A DNA stretch of 64,000 nt, from NCBI RefSeq assembly GCF_014203645.1, contig NZ_JACHJL010000003.1, positions 471,031 through 535,030 of the forward strand, in the 5' to 3' direction. Origin of the DNA: Streptomyces zagrosensis (GTDB taxonomy: Bacteria; Actinomycetota; Actinomycetes; Streptomycetales; Streptomycetaceae). Made by a program: the position numbers and the translations under genes. Shown piece after piece: positions 1-8,689 of this stretch. Positions within the stretch are counted from its first letter, which is position 1; every line of letters starts with the position of its first letter. A model generated the notes under the pieces. That model was not told the DNA's origin. It did not search any database and saw only the letters and a list, made by a program, of their open reading frames with translations.

Positions 1-878
1 GGCGAATCGTGCGGTTGGCCGACCAACTGCACATCGCGGTGATTCCGGAGATCGACTCGCCCGGCCATCTCGGCACGGTGATCCGCGCCCACCCGTCTCT
101 GCAACTGCGCGGCACGGACGGTCACGCGCCGCGCGGCACGATCGACATCTCCGCACCGGGCGCGGCCCGCATCCTGGACGATCTGCTCCGCGAGTTCGCC
201 CCGCTGTTCGCGACCAAGAGCGGCGGCGGCCCGTACTGGCATCTCGGCGGGGACGAGTACCAGGCCCTGACCGTGCGCGACCCGGAAGGCACCTTCCCGG
301 AGTTGGCTGAGCGGGCCGAGAAGAAGTATGGGTCCGGAGCGCGGGTGCAGGACCTGGCCACCGGCTGGCTCAACGACCGCGCAAAGGTCGCCCGGCGGGC
401 CGGGGCCAGGGTCAAGGCGTGGAACGACGGCTTCTTCCGGGGCGGTGTGGTGCACGCCGACAACGATCGGGAGGTGGAGTATTGGACGGGCAAGGAGATC
501 GGCGCCCGACAGCCCGAGGAGTATCTGCGGCAGGGCCGTCCAGTGATCAACGCGAACGACGAGTACCTCTACTACGTACTCGGTGAGCCGAACGACTTCC
601 CGTACCCGACGGGCCGGCGGATCTACGAGCAGTGGTCGCCTCGGGTCCTGCGGGGCAGCCAGCCGGTACCGGCCGAACTCGCCGGTCCGGAGAGGGTGTT
701 GGGTGGACGGTTTGCGATCTGGTGCGATATCTCCGGCGCGCAAACAACAGAACAGGTAGCGCGCGGCATCCGCGCGCCCCTGCGCGCCCTGGCGCAACGC
801 GTATGGGACCCGCGTCAACCGTCGCTGCCGTGGGCGCAATTCGCGGCGCTGGGGGATGAGGTGGCGGCGCCGCGGTGA
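1..878 (+). CDS. Beta-N-acetylhexosaminidase (GH20), C-terminal part, 5' end outside window
   Basis: The reading frame enters from the left edge (first full codon at 3) and ends at TGA 876-878, so only the last ~290 residues are seen. They carry GH20 catalytic-barrel hallmarks: 'AVIPEIDSPGH' (strand bearing the conserved Asp and His) and 'WHLGGDEY', the Asp-Glu pair in which Glu is the general acid and Asp orients the substrate 2-acetamido group. Later Trp-rich segments ('VKAWNDG', 'FAIWCD') line the sugar site in this family. Expected role: release of terminal GlcNAc/GalNAc from chitin-type or glycan substrates. The signal peptide and N-terminal domain are off the window, so secretion cannot be judged. 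Confidence 0.9.
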   Translation, partial: RIVRLADQLHIAVIPEIDSPGHLGTVIRAHPSLQLRGTDGHAPRGTIDISAPGAARILDDLLREFAPLFATKSGGGPYWHLGGDEYQALTVRDPEGTFPELAERAEKKYGSGARVQDLATGWLNDRAKVARRAGARVKAWNDGFFRGGVVHADNDREVEYWTGKEIGARQPEEYLRQGRPVINANDEYLYYVLGEPNDFPYPTGRRIYEQWSPRVLRGSQPVPAELAGPERVLGGRFAIWCDISGAQTTEQVARGIRAPLRALAQRVWDPRQPSLPWAQFAALGDEVAAPR

Positions 879-1021
879 GTGGTGGCCGACACCCCAGGGC
901 CTTTCCTGATGACCCGCCCTCGCCGTGAAGAGAGCGGGCCGCCGCGCGTGCGTGGGCTGGGCCTGGACATAGATCCTGGGCCCCAGGTCGGCTAGATCGG
1001 CATCACCCATGGTGCTGCCTG

Positions 1022-1363
1022 ATGCTCAGAAGGTGCGTAGCCGGTAGGCACGACTCGCGGCCCTCCTCCATCCCTTGGAAGAGGGCCGCAAGCGCAGCGG
1101 ATCGCCGCCAGAAGGCAGGGGCGTACGCGGAGGCAGCAGAGACGAGGCTGCGCTTCCCCGAAGCGCTGCGCCTGCACGACTGGCGCCACAGCAAGGTCAC
1201 TGAAGGGTGTGGAGGCCGGAAGAAACCCCGTGGAAGTCTCCGCGAACGCCCGGCACCACTCCCCGAGACACATCGTGACTCGTACGGTCAGCGGCGGGCC
1301 GAAGGGGCCCGCAAGCTGGCGGCTGGGACGGCGCGGCGCATCGGTCTGAGTGAGCCTGAGTGA
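1022..1363 (+). pseudogene. Tyrosine recombinase (integrase) C-terminal relic
   Basis: Read in two alternating frames this stretch rebuilds the end of an actinobacterial tyrosine integrase. In the frame of 1022 'LRLHDWRHSKVT' is close to the family box with the catalytic HxxR. From about 1209 the next frame gives 'NPVEVSANARHHSPRHIVTR', the usual 'gvspkevs..lgH' and second His region. From about 1270 the first frame resumes with the tyrosine segment 'SYGQRRAEGARKL' and ends at a TGA (1361-1363). The N-terminal domain is missing and at least two indels break the frame, so it cannot make a working recombinase. No second boundary of an integrated element was found. It is probably the scar of an old integrative element. 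Confidence 0.55.
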
Positions 1364-1450
1364 ATCGGCAAACGCGTTGGTCACGCCGTTGGTCACGCGG
1401 GGGTCTGGCCGCCACATCGCCGCAGGTCAGAGCCCTAAAAAGCCTCAAGA

Positions 1451-1490
1451 CGGTCGGGGCCGCCACCCCCCACAGGAGAGGCCCCGACCG
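1451..1490. terminator. 11-bp inverted repeat, possible terminator
   Basis: CGGTCGGGGCC at 1451-1461 pairs perfectly with GGCCCCGACCG at 1480-1490 across an 18-nt loop. There is no T tract. It lies between the integrase relic and the DUF4328 gene, so it may end relic transcription or be part of the old element. Confidence 0.4.
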
Positions 1491-1686
1491 CCGTACGAGA
1501 CGGGCCCGTTTACGAGCCCGTATCACCTACAGCGCCACGCACCCCGAATGCGTCACACCGGGCCCTCGATGCCGGTCTGGACGCGGCCTAGCGGATGCCC
1601 GTAACGTGCTGGTCCGCGCCGCTGGGCGCGGCGATTGCTTATCTCTTCGCGGCCTGGACGATCGGCCGTGTGCCAGGGGGACTGAA

Positions 1687-2769
1687 ATGTATCCGTGCGG
1701 GAATTGCCGCGCTGTCGCCGTCGGCGCTGATGGGCGCTGCGCTGCGTGCGGCTCCTACCAGCAGCAACAGCAGCAGCCACTGCCAAGCGCCCCTCCCCTT
1801 GGCTATCCGGCCCCCGGCCCGTACGGCATGGGCATGACCGCCCCAGCCGATCTGCGGCGCGGGCTGTCCACGGCGCTCATGGTGTTGTTCGGGGTGGCGA
1901 TCGCGGCGCTGGTGCTCGCTTTGATCGCACGTGGCGGCCAGTACAGCCAACTCGGCGACCAACTCGACGGAAAGCACGTCACCCGGGACGAGATCGAGGA
2001 TGCCGACGCCTTCTACCTCGGCATGTTTGTCCTGAGCAGCCTGGTCATGGTGGCCATCGCTGTCGTGTGGGCCATCTGGTTCCGGCGGCTGCGGTTGAAC
2101 GCCGAGACATTTGCGCCGGGGCAGCACCGGTTCACCTCCGGTTGGGCGGCGGGCGCCTGGTTCACGCCGGTGGTGAACCTCTGGTTCCCCAAGCAGATCG
2201 CCAACGACATCTGGCGGGCCAGCTCCCCGCAGGGCCCACACAGCGTGCCGCGGGGCCTGCTCAATGCCTGGTGGGTGACGTGGATCTCGGGCGGCGTGAT
2301 CTTCGGGTTGGCAGCGACCAGGTACAGCAACGCGAAGAACGAGGCGGAAGAGAGCTTCCACTTCATCACCAGGAACGCCGCGGAGGACGCCCATTCGGCC
2401 CTCGCCCTCCATATGTTCGGGTACGTGGTGACCATCGCCTCCGCGATCCTCGCCATCCTCGTCGTCCGGCAGATCACCGGCATGCAGCAGCAGCGCGCCC
2501 TGCTGCCGCCGCAGAGCGGCGCCGGCTCGGACCCGTTCGGTGGCATGGGCGGCGCCCAGCCGTACGGGGTCCAGGGTGCCCAGCCGTACGGAGTGCAGGG
2601 CGGGCAGCCCTACGGGACGACCCAGCCCTACGGGGGTGCCGCGCCCTACGGCGGCCAGCAGTACGGTGGACAGCAGTTCGGCGGTGACCCTGGCACGCCG
2701 CCGGGGTCCGGGCAGCAGCAGGCGCCGGGGCAGCAGAACCCGTATGGCTCCGGTCCCGCCGGATACTGA
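1687..2769 (+). CDS. DUF4328 domain membrane protein with zinc-ribbon-like N-terminus
   Basis: The start ATG at 1687 follows the purine-rich CAGGGGGA at 1674-1681 and gives 360 residues. The first ~20 residues hold two CxxC pairs ('CGNC', 'CAAC') like a small zinc ribbon, then a Gln run. Hydrophobic segments around residues 60-82, 110-132, 155-175, 195-215 and 240-262 give about five membrane spans typical of DUF4328. The final ~95 residues are a Gly/Gln/Tyr/Pro-rich tail with repeated 'AQPYG', 'GGQPYG' and 'YGGQQ' units, probably disordered and cytoplasmic. Family function is unknown. It is followed 60 bp later by an ECF sigma gene on the same strand, so co-transcription is possible. Confidence 0.8.
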   Translation: MYPCGNCRAVAVGADGRCAACGSYQQQQQQPLPSAPPLGYPAPGPYGMGMTAPADLRRGLSTALMVLFGVAIAALVLALIARGGQYSQLGDQLDGKHVTRDEIEDADAFYLGMFVLSSLVMVAIAVVWAIWFRRLRLNAETFAPGQHRFTSGWAAGAWFTPVVNLWFPKQIANDIWRASSPQGPHSVPRGLLNAWWVTWISGGVIFGLAATRYSNAKNEAEESFHFITRNAAEDAHSALALHMFGYVVTIASAILAILVVRQITGMQQQRALLPPQSGAGSDPFGGMGGAQPYGVQGAQPYGVQGGQPYGTTQPYGGAAPYGGQQYGGQQFGGDPGTPPGSGQQQAPGQQNPYGSGPAGY

Positions 2770-2829
2770 CACTGACGGGCGGCCCGGACGACGACCACGT
2801 ACGGCGCCGCTGAGCAGCGGATACTCCAA

Positions 2830-3693
2830 GTGGAGCAGGTTGAGGGCGTGCAGGGGGACGACGGGGAACTGACCGCCGCGGTGTGCGCGGCGCAGGACGG
2901 GGACGAGGCCGCATTCCGGACCGTCTATCGGTCCGTGCATCCGCGGCTGCTCGGGTACGTCCGGACGCTGGTTGGTGAGTCGGATGCGGAAGACGTCACC
3001 TCGGAGTCCTGGCTGCAAATAGCGCGAGACCTCGGCAGGTTCGACGGGGACGCGGATCGATTTCGGGGTTGGGCGGCGCGTATCGCCCGCAACCGGGCGC
3101 TCGATCACATCCGCATGCGCGGGCGGCGCCCGGCCATTGGCGGGGATGAGACCGAACTCGCGGACCGGGCAGCCGACGCCGACACCGCACGCGAGGCCCT
3201 GGAGTCGCTTGGCACCGGGCGCACCCTTGCGCTCATCGCCCAGTTGCCCAGGGACCAGGCCGAGGCTGTGGTGCTACGGGTCGTCGTCGGCCTTGACGCG
3301 AAGAGCGCGGCCGGGGTGCTCGGCAAGCGGCCCGGTGCCGTACGCACCTCGGCACACCGCGGATTGCGGCGGCTCGCCGATCTCATCGAGGGGCCTGTGG
3401 ATGAGCCGGTGGCCAGCGCTGTTATGGGTGGCGCCGCCGCCGGGTCGCCGCCGGGAGCGGGTCGTGTGGAGGGCACGGTGGCGACGGAATCCGGCCCGCT
3501 GCCGCGCCGCGGAACGGGATCTTCCGTACGGCCGGGAGCAGCGGCGTTCGCTGGCCGAGACGGCACACCAACCGAGGTGGTGGGAGCGGATGCCACGGGG
3601 GAGGCGCTCTCGGCGCAGCGCCTGGGGCGCAGTGGCGCGGCGGCGTCCGCGAGTGTGACGGATTCGTGCCCGCGGACGCAGAGGGACATGTGA
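2830..3693 (+). CDS. ECF-type RNA polymerase sigma factor
   Basis: 287 residues from GTG 2830. Region 2 spans about residues 15-95: 'AAFRTVYRSVHPRLLGYVRTL', the 'DAEDVTSESWLQIAR' segment, then 'FRGWAARIARNRALDHIR'. Region 4 is at about 130-185 with helix-turn-helix 'DAKSAAGVLGKRPGAVRTSAHRGLRRL'. About 100 extra C-terminal residues, Gly/Ala/Ser-rich, follow region 4 and are longer than in a minimal ECF factor. The stop codon overlaps the next start (TGATG at 3691-3695), so the two genes are probably translationally coupled, as for sigma/anti-sigma pairs. The real start could be slightly downstream because no strong ribosome site precedes 2830. Confidence 0.85.
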   Translation: MEQVEGVQGDDGELTAAVCAAQDGDEAAFRTVYRSVHPRLLGYVRTLVGESDAEDVTSESWLQIARDLGRFDGDADRFRGWAARIARNRALDHIRMRGRRPAIGGDETELADRAADADTAREALESLGTGRTLALIAQLPRDQAEAVVLRVVVGLDAKSAAGVLGKRPGAVRTSAHRGLRRLADLIEGPVDEPVASAVMGGAAAGSPPGAGRVEGTVATESGPLPRRGTGSSVRPGAAAFAGRDGTPTEVVGADATGEALSAQRLGRSGAAASASVTDSCPRTQRDM

Positions 3694-5717
3694 TGGCCGA
3701 CAAGCACCAGTACGGCTGGCTGGATGATGATGCCGTGGAGCGTTTGCTACGCGGCGCTCCGGTGGATGGCCCGGGCGGGTTCGGCGCGACGGACAGCGAA
3801 GACCCTGCGGATGCCGCGGATGCCGCGGATGCCGCGGATGCCACGGACGTTGCGGACGTTGCGGATGTTGCGGTACGGACTGGGCGGGGGCCGTCCGAGG
3901 CCGTACGAATCGCCAGAGTGCGGACCGCGTCCAATGGCGGCCGGGACACGGGGCGTCCGTCGACGTTCGCTGGCCGTGCCTCCGATGGGTGTGCCTCCAC
4001 TGGACGTGCCACAGCCGGCGGTCCGGCGGAAGGTGTTCCAACTGGGGACGCTCTGACGGGAGATGTCCCGGCCGGATCGGGTGCCGCGACGAGAACGGGT
4101 GCTCCAGTTGGGGCCGGTGACCGGGCGGGCAAAGCGGCGTCGGCCTCGGCCGACGCCGAAACACCCGCTGTGGGGGCGGTTGCGGGCCGGTCCACGCCGG
4201 TTCAGGACGGGGCGGACCACCTCGCGGCGAAGCGCCTCGCGGGCGTGCTCGCGGCGGTGGCCGACGAGGCGATGGGCCCGTTGGCCCACGCGGTGCGCCT
4301 GGACCGCCCGATGCCCGGCGAGGAGGCCGCGGTCGCGGCGTTCCGCGCGGCGCGGGCCGCCGCCGCGCTGTCAGGGCCCGGCGCGCTACCAGCCGAGGCG
4401 CCCGGGGCCGGGCCGCGCGGAGCGGGCGCGACATCGCAGATCACCGAACGCCGCGCGCCCGGCGAACCGGGTCGGCCGGCACCACAGATCACCGGCCCGG
4501 TGCTGGGCGGGCCCGCAACGGGCGGGGTCCCAGGCGTTCGCGGGGCCGGCACCGGTGGCCCAACGGCGCACGGGCCCGCCCGGGGGGCTAGCGCTCGCGG
4601 AACTGGCGTTCCTGGCCCCGATGTTCCAGGCACCGATGCCCCAGGCGCCGACGTCCGGGGCCTCGATACCCAAGGCGCCGATACCCAAGGCGCCGATGCT
4701 CAGGGCTACGGTGCTCGCGGCGCGTCCCCGCAGGGGCGCGGCACGTTGGTCGGTGCGCGCGCCAGGCGCAACGCCTTCGGACCGGCGGCAACCGGCGTCG
4801 TCGGCCGGGCGGACACCGGCCCGGGCCGCAGGGGAAAGACCACCCCGGGGAGGCCATCATCAGTGGGTCGCCCGCTGCGCGCTGGCTTCGCCGCAGCCCT
4901 GGTGGGTTGCGCCCTCGGCGGTGTTGCCGTCGCGACCGGTACGGGAATGCTGCCGACGCCGTTTCGCAGCGGCCCGCAGCCCGCACCGGCCTCCAGCGTG
5001 ACCGCGGCCGAAAGCCCTCATGGCCAGTTGCCGCAACCGAAGATCAGCGAAGCGAGCGAGGCGTCGTCTGTCGGGCCGAGCGGGTCCGCGCCGGCGTACG
5101 AGGACGGCGTCGGCTCCACCGGTCCCGCATCCGCGCCCCCGGGCGATGGCAGCCCGGACCCCGGCATGCATCCCAGCCCCGGTGTCGGCGATACGGACGA
5201 CCCCGGCGGCGACCACGGCCAGGAAGGCGCCGACACTGGGAGCGATGGTCGTCCCAGTCAGCAGCCCCCGCGGTGGACGCCCGACCCGAACAAGAAGCGT
5301 TGGGTCGTGGCGATGTGTCGGGAGTACGTCGCGACGAAGAACGGCGAGGACACCGCCCTCGACTCGCACACGCTACTCAAGCTGGAACGCGCGGCGGGTG
5401 GCGCTGACGCGGTACGCACATTCTGCAAGGGCGTTCTGAGCGGTGGGAGCGGCGAAGGCGGCTCACGCCCCGGCGGTGGTGGCGGTGGTGGTCATCAAGA
5501 TGGTGGTCCCGCCGGTGACCACGGTGGCGATCACGATGGGGAGCACGGCGGGGGCCCGGGTGATGGTGACCATGACGGCGGCCACAGCGACGGTGGCGGC
5601 GATGCTGGAAAGCCTCCGGGAAACGGTGGCAGCCCCTCACCCACACCCACGCCGTCACACACGTCATCGTCCAGCCCCACGGTGACCGAAACGGTAATTC
5701 CCGCCACCAACCACTGA
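3693..5717 (+). CDS. Large low-complexity single-span membrane protein, candidate partner of the ECF sigma factor
   Basis: 674 residues from ATG 3693, which overlaps the sigma stop. The N-terminal ~35 residues ('DDDAVERLLRG') could be a short anti-sigma-like segment, but no ZAS motif (HxxxCxxC) is visible. Next come Ala/Asp repeats encoded by seven 9-bp units (3810-3872), a long Ala/Gly/Pro/Thr region with 'QGADTQGADAQG' repeats, and a conserved-looking helical stretch 'LAAKRLAGVLAAVADEAMGPLAHAVRL' split over about residues 180-210. One membrane span lies near residue 400 ('GFAAALVGCALGGVAVATG'). The outer part is Ser/Pro/Asp-rich, with a folded piece ('WVVAMCREYVATKNG') and a Gly/His/Asp-rich tail. 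Role inferred only from the overlap: envelope-linked control of the sigma factor. Confidence 0.65.
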   Translation: MADKHQYGWLDDDAVERLLRGAPVDGPGGFGATDSEDPADAADAADAADATDVADVADVAVRTGRGPSEAVRIARVRTASNGGRDTGRPSTFAGRASDGCASTGRATAGGPAEGVPTGDALTGDVPAGSGAATRTGAPVGAGDRAGKAASASADAETPAVGAVAGRSTPVQDGADHLAAKRLAGVLAAVADEAMGPLAHAVRLDRPMPGEEAAVAAFRAARAAAALSGPGALPAEAPGAGPRGAGATSQITERRAPGEPGRPAPQITGPVLGGPATGGVPGVRGAGTGGPTAHGPARGASARGTGVPGPDVPGTDAPGADVRGLDTQGADTQGADAQGYGARGASPQGRGTLVGARARRNAFGPAATGVVGRADTGPGRRGKTTPGRPSSVGRPLRAGFAAALVGCALGGVAVATGTGMLPTPFRSGPQPAPASSVTAAESPHGQLPQPKISEASEASSVGPSGSAPAYEDGVGSTGPASAPPGDGSPDPGMHPSPGVGDTDDPGGDHGQEGADTGSDGRPSQQPPRWTPDPNKKRWVVAMCREYVATKNGEDTALDSHTLLKLERAAGGADAVRTFCKGVLSGGSGEGGSRPGGGGGGGHQDGGPAGDHGGDHDGEHGGGPGDGDHDGGHSDGGGDAGKPPGNGGSPSPTPTPSHTSSSSPTVTETVIPATNH

Positions 5718-6192
5718 ATGCCCCCGTCCGCACGCGCGGCGAACGGGTCATGTCGGCCGATCTTCCGCTCGGATAAAGGGGACTAACAGGTAAGAAATGC
5801 CCGCTGTGGGGCAACGTGTGCCGGTCAGAACCGATTAGGTGTGACGTTTTCTTCGGCGACGGCGCAGAATGGAACGGGCCGACTGGTCATCGGCCGCGCG
5901 CAAGCCGGGGTTCCCCCCGTACCTACGGCTGCGCGCAACTGGCGCGGGTGGGGCACGTTCCCCCGGCCCTGCCCGCGCCCCCTCACCGCACCGCTGCCCT
6001 TGGGCGCGGCAGCACAGGCAACCACAGTCAGCCCGTACCGCTTAGCCGCGCCTCCCGGTGCGTACGCACCGGCTTCGAGTCACCTGCTTCGAATCACCGG
6101 CTTCGGGCAAAAGCTCCGGCCCGGTGCGTTCCGCGTCCACGGAGCACCACGCACACCTCAACTCGCCTCTGCGCGTAACCACCCGTGGTCAT
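5718..6192. other. 475-bp intergenic region between convergent genes
   Basis: No frame with Streptomyces codon bias was found. Positions about 5930-5960 (GCGCGCAACTGGCGCGGGTGGGGC) resemble a degenerate intergenic sequence common in Streptomyces. The short antisense frame at 5825-6025 has no ribosome site. The region separates a plus-strand gene from the minus-strand L,D-transpeptidase. Confidence 0.4.
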
Positions 6193-7113
6193 CTACCGGT
6201 AGACGACCACCTTGTCACCCGCCTTCACCTGGGCGAAGACTGCGGCGATCTTCTTCTCGTCGCGGACGTTGACGCAGCCGTGGGAGGCACCGCTGTAGCC
6301 ACGGGCGGCGAAGTCCGACGAGTAGTGGATCGCCTGACCGCCGCTGAAGAACAGGGCGTACGGCATCGGGGAGTCATAGATCGTCGAAACGTGGTCACGG
6401 CTCTTGAAGTCCACCTTGAAGGTGCCCTCGCGCGTCGGCGTGTACTGCGAGCCGAACCGAACGTCCATCGCGGCGACGACCTTGCCGTTCACCATCCACG
6501 CCAGCGTCCTGCTGGACTTGCTGATGCACAGTGTCCGCCCCGTCAGACAGCGTGCGTCCGGCTTGGCCATCGGATGAGACGTCGGCGGATACATCGCATC
6601 GCGATTCGGCCGCTCCGTCAGGTCGCGCAACTTGGACCAGGTCTTGGCGTCGAGGCTGCCGGAGACCGGGCGGCCGTGGCCGCGCTGGAAGGCGGAGACG
6701 GCCGCGCTGGTGACCGAGCCGTAGTAACCGGTCGGCTGGCGGGTGAAGAGGCCGAGTTGGTGCAGCCGGGCCTGGAGTTCCCGTACCGTCTCGCTCCGCG
6801 CCCCGGCCGCGAGCACCGGCGGCGGCAGTGGCTTCGCGGTACGTGTCGGCCAGGTGCGCTTGGGCGGCGCGGGCCGGTGTGTGGAGGGCTTCGGCTTCGG
6901 GCGGTGCGTACGCGGGGTGGTGCGCGCGGGCTCGGGGGCCTCACGCGTGCGCTGTTGCGGCGTACTGCGCTTGTGCTGTTCGGTGGCGGACGCGCTCCGC
7001 GACGCACTGCCTTGCACGGTGTCGGGCTCGCACCCCGTGGCGGCCGTCGTCACGGCCGCCGCTGCTACCGCGGCGAGCGTGGCGCGTACGACGGACACGG
7101 ATATCTGGCGCAT
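6193..7113 (-). CDS. L,D-transpeptidase lipoprotein with peptidoglycan-binding domain
   Basis: 306 residues. The N-terminus is a lipoprotein signal with lipobox 'TAATGC' at about residues 23-28. A Pro/Thr/Lys/Arg-rich wall-spanning linker runs to about residue 100. A PG_binding_1 domain follows ('SETVRELQARLHQLGL ... GYYGSVTSAAVSAFQ', about 107-160). The YkuD catalytic domain ends the protein, with 'IHYSSDF' and the catalytic 'SHGCVNVR' at about 277-284, giving the His/Cys set of the family. The enzyme should make 3-3 or related peptidoglycan cross-links outside the membrane. It appears monocistronic and convergent with the preceding gene. Confidence 0.93.
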   Translation of the reverse strand: MRQISVSVVRATLAAVAAAAVTTAATGCEPDTVQGSASRSASATEQHKRSTPQQRTREAPEPARTTPRTHRPKPKPSTHRPAPPKRTWPTRTAKPLPPPVLAAGARSETVRELQARLHQLGLFTRQPTGYYGSVTSAAVSAFQRGHGRPVSGSLDAKTWSKLRDLTERPNRDAMYPPTSHPMAKPDARCLTGRTLCISKSSRTLAWMVNGKVVAAMDVRFGSQYTPTREGTFKVDFKSRDHVSTIYDSPMPYALFFSGGQAIHYSSDFAARGYSGASHGCVNVRDEKKIAAVFAQVKAGDKVVVYR

Positions 7114-7335
7114 CTACTGCCCCCCACATCACGGATGTTTCCCCCTCCACGTATTCCCGGGGCCGCCGCGTGTCGAACCTCGGGCCGTGCCGAAGCGAGG
7201 CGAGCGGCGTGAACAGGACGCGAGGCGGAAGGAAACCGTATCTGGTGACGAGTCGGTCCGACAGCGCGAGCCAGCCGAAGAGGAGGGGAGTGGTGGTGGC
7301 GGAAGCGACAGCCGCGCCGTGAGCGACACTGAGGT

Positions 7336-7557
7336 ATGTCCTCTCCACGCCGCACCTGTCCGGTCTGTACGCGCGAGATCGCGGTGGTCGGCGGGCGCTT
7401 CGCACGGCACGACCCGCCCGGTCGGCGCGCCACGTACGAGCTGACGTCCTGCCCCGGCTCGCGCCGTATCGCGCCCCTGCTCACCACGGAACCGCCGGCG
7501 AAGCTGTTCGGCGGCGCGGACGGCCCGGCGTTGCCGGGGCAGCAGGCGCTGTTTTGA
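7336..7557 (+). CDS. Small conserved actinobacterial protein with CxxC motif
   Basis: 73 residues from ATG 7336. The start 'RTCPVCTREIAVVGGRFARHD' has one CxxC and a nearby His, and a further Cys occurs in 'ELTSCPGS', so a mono-zinc fold is possible. The codon bias is good. A strong hairpin lies 25 bp after the stop, supporting a real short transcript. The function is not recognised. Confidence 0.6.
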   Translation: MSSPRRTCPVCTREIAVVGGRFARHDPPGRRATYELTSCPGSRRIAPLLTTEPPAKLFGGADGPALPGQQALF

Positions 7558-7581
7558 GCAGCTGCTGGGGCGGGCCGTTGG

Positions 7582-7604
7582 ACGGGCGCCTTGTTGGCGC
7601 CCGT
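7582..7604 (+). terminator. Hairpin terminator after the small CxxC gene
   Basis: ACGGGCGCC (7582-7590) and GGCGCCCGT (7596-7604) form a perfect 9-bp stem with loop TTGTT. A weak T-rich stretch (CTTGTC) follows. Confidence 0.75.
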
Positions 7605-7679
7605 CTTGTCGATGCCCCGGCAGCCGGGTGCTCTGGCGCCTCGGCGAACCGGGGCTGGCGGCCGGGTGGGCTGATGATC

Positions 7680-7735
7680 CGGTGGCTTGGTGGCTTGGTG
7701 GCTCGGGGGCTCGGGGGCCCGGGGGCCCGGGGGAA
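7680..7735. repeat. GGTGGCTTGGTGGCT / CGGGGGCCCGGGGG short tandem repeats
   Basis: The 230-bp gap before the next gene holds degenerate tandem GGTGGCTT units running into CGGGGGCC units. No gene is apparent. It looks like slippage-derived sequence. Confidence 0.55.
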
Positions 7736-7776
7736 AACCGTATGACGGTCGGTGTGCGTCCCGCCGACAATGAGTC

Positions 7777-8427
7777 ATGCTGACCGACCATTGGCCGCTG
7801 GCCGGGCTGCGCGTCGCCACGCCACGCCTGGAACTGCGGCTTCCCGATGACGATGAACTCGCCGCCCTGGCCGACGTCGCCGCCGAAGGCGTGCACCAAC
7901 CTGGCCAGATGCCGTTCTCCGTTCCCTGGACCGACGCTCCAGGGCCCGAGCGGGCGCGCTCGGTGGTCCAATACCACTGGCTGCTGCGTGGCAACTGGAC
8001 TCCGGCCGACTGGTCGCTGAACCTGGTCGTCTTCCAGAACGGCGACCCCCTCGGCGTACAGGAGCTGGCGGCCCGGGACTTCGCCGTGTTGCACGCGGTG
8101 AGCACCGGTTCTTGGCTGGGTCTGAAACACCAGGGCCGGGGCATCGGCACCGAGATGCGTACCGCCATCCTGCACCTCGCCTTCGCCGGGCTCGGCGCCC
8201 GGGAGGCGGTCACGTCCGCGTTCGAGGACAACGCGCGCTCGTACGGGGTGTCGCGCAAGCTCGGCTACGCACCGGACGGCGTGCAGCGCGTCGTGTCCCA
8301 GGGCCGGCCAGCGACGCTGCGCAGGCTGCGGCTACTGCGTGCGCACTGGCGGCCGAGCGACGGCGTTCCGGTGACCATCACCGGCCTCGACCCATGCCGG
8401 CCGCTGTTCGGCCTGGACGCGGCGTAG
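7777..8427 (+). CDS. GNAT-family N-acetyltransferase (RimJ/RimL type)
   Basis: 216 residues from ATG 7777. The N-terminal 'LRVATPRLELRLPDDDELAAL' is the usual first strand of RimJ/RimL-like enzymes. The acetyl-CoA pyrophosphate loop is 'HQGRGIGTEMR' at about residues 122-132. The C-terminal segment 'AVTSAFEDNARSYGVSRKLGY' matches the family motif where Asn precedes a helix. The substrate cannot be inferred. It is a single gene, not obviously in an operon. Confidence 0.88.
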   Translation: MLTDHWPLAGLRVATPRLELRLPDDDELAALADVAAEGVHQPGQMPFSVPWTDAPGPERARSVVQYHWLLRGNWTPADWSLNLVVFQNGDPLGVQELAARDFAVLHAVSTGSWLGLKHQGRGIGTEMRTAILHLAFAGLGAREAVTSAFEDNARSYGVSRKLGYAPDGVQRVVSQGRPATLRRLRLLRAHWRPSDGVPVTITGLDPCRPLFGLDAA

Positions 8428-8689
8428 CCGCCTGGGGGAGGTGGGCATGTGACGTGCGTGATGTGTGGTGCGAGTGGGGCCGGATGTGGCGCATCGCGCC
8501 GCAGCCCTTGACCTGAACAGAGGTTGAGGACAGAGGGTGGGAGTTGTCCGCACAACCGTCTTCCCTCCATACCCCCAGCAGCATCCACTAGGCAGTCCAC
8601 GGAGCATAGGCAGTCCATGGAACAGCCCGTCCCGATATCTGCCCCACCGTCCTGGCCCCGGCCCGGGCGCCACGACCGAGGAGCACGCC

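Noticed and set aside
1639..3108. 489-codon open frame on the minus strand
   Set aside because: Shadow of the DUF4328 and sigma genes; Arg/Pro/His-rich translation with no domain, caused by high third-position GC.
5825..6025. 66-codon minus-strand frame in the 5.7-6.2 kb gap
   Set aside because: No ribosome site, atypical codon use and overlap with a common degenerate Streptomyces intergenic sequence.
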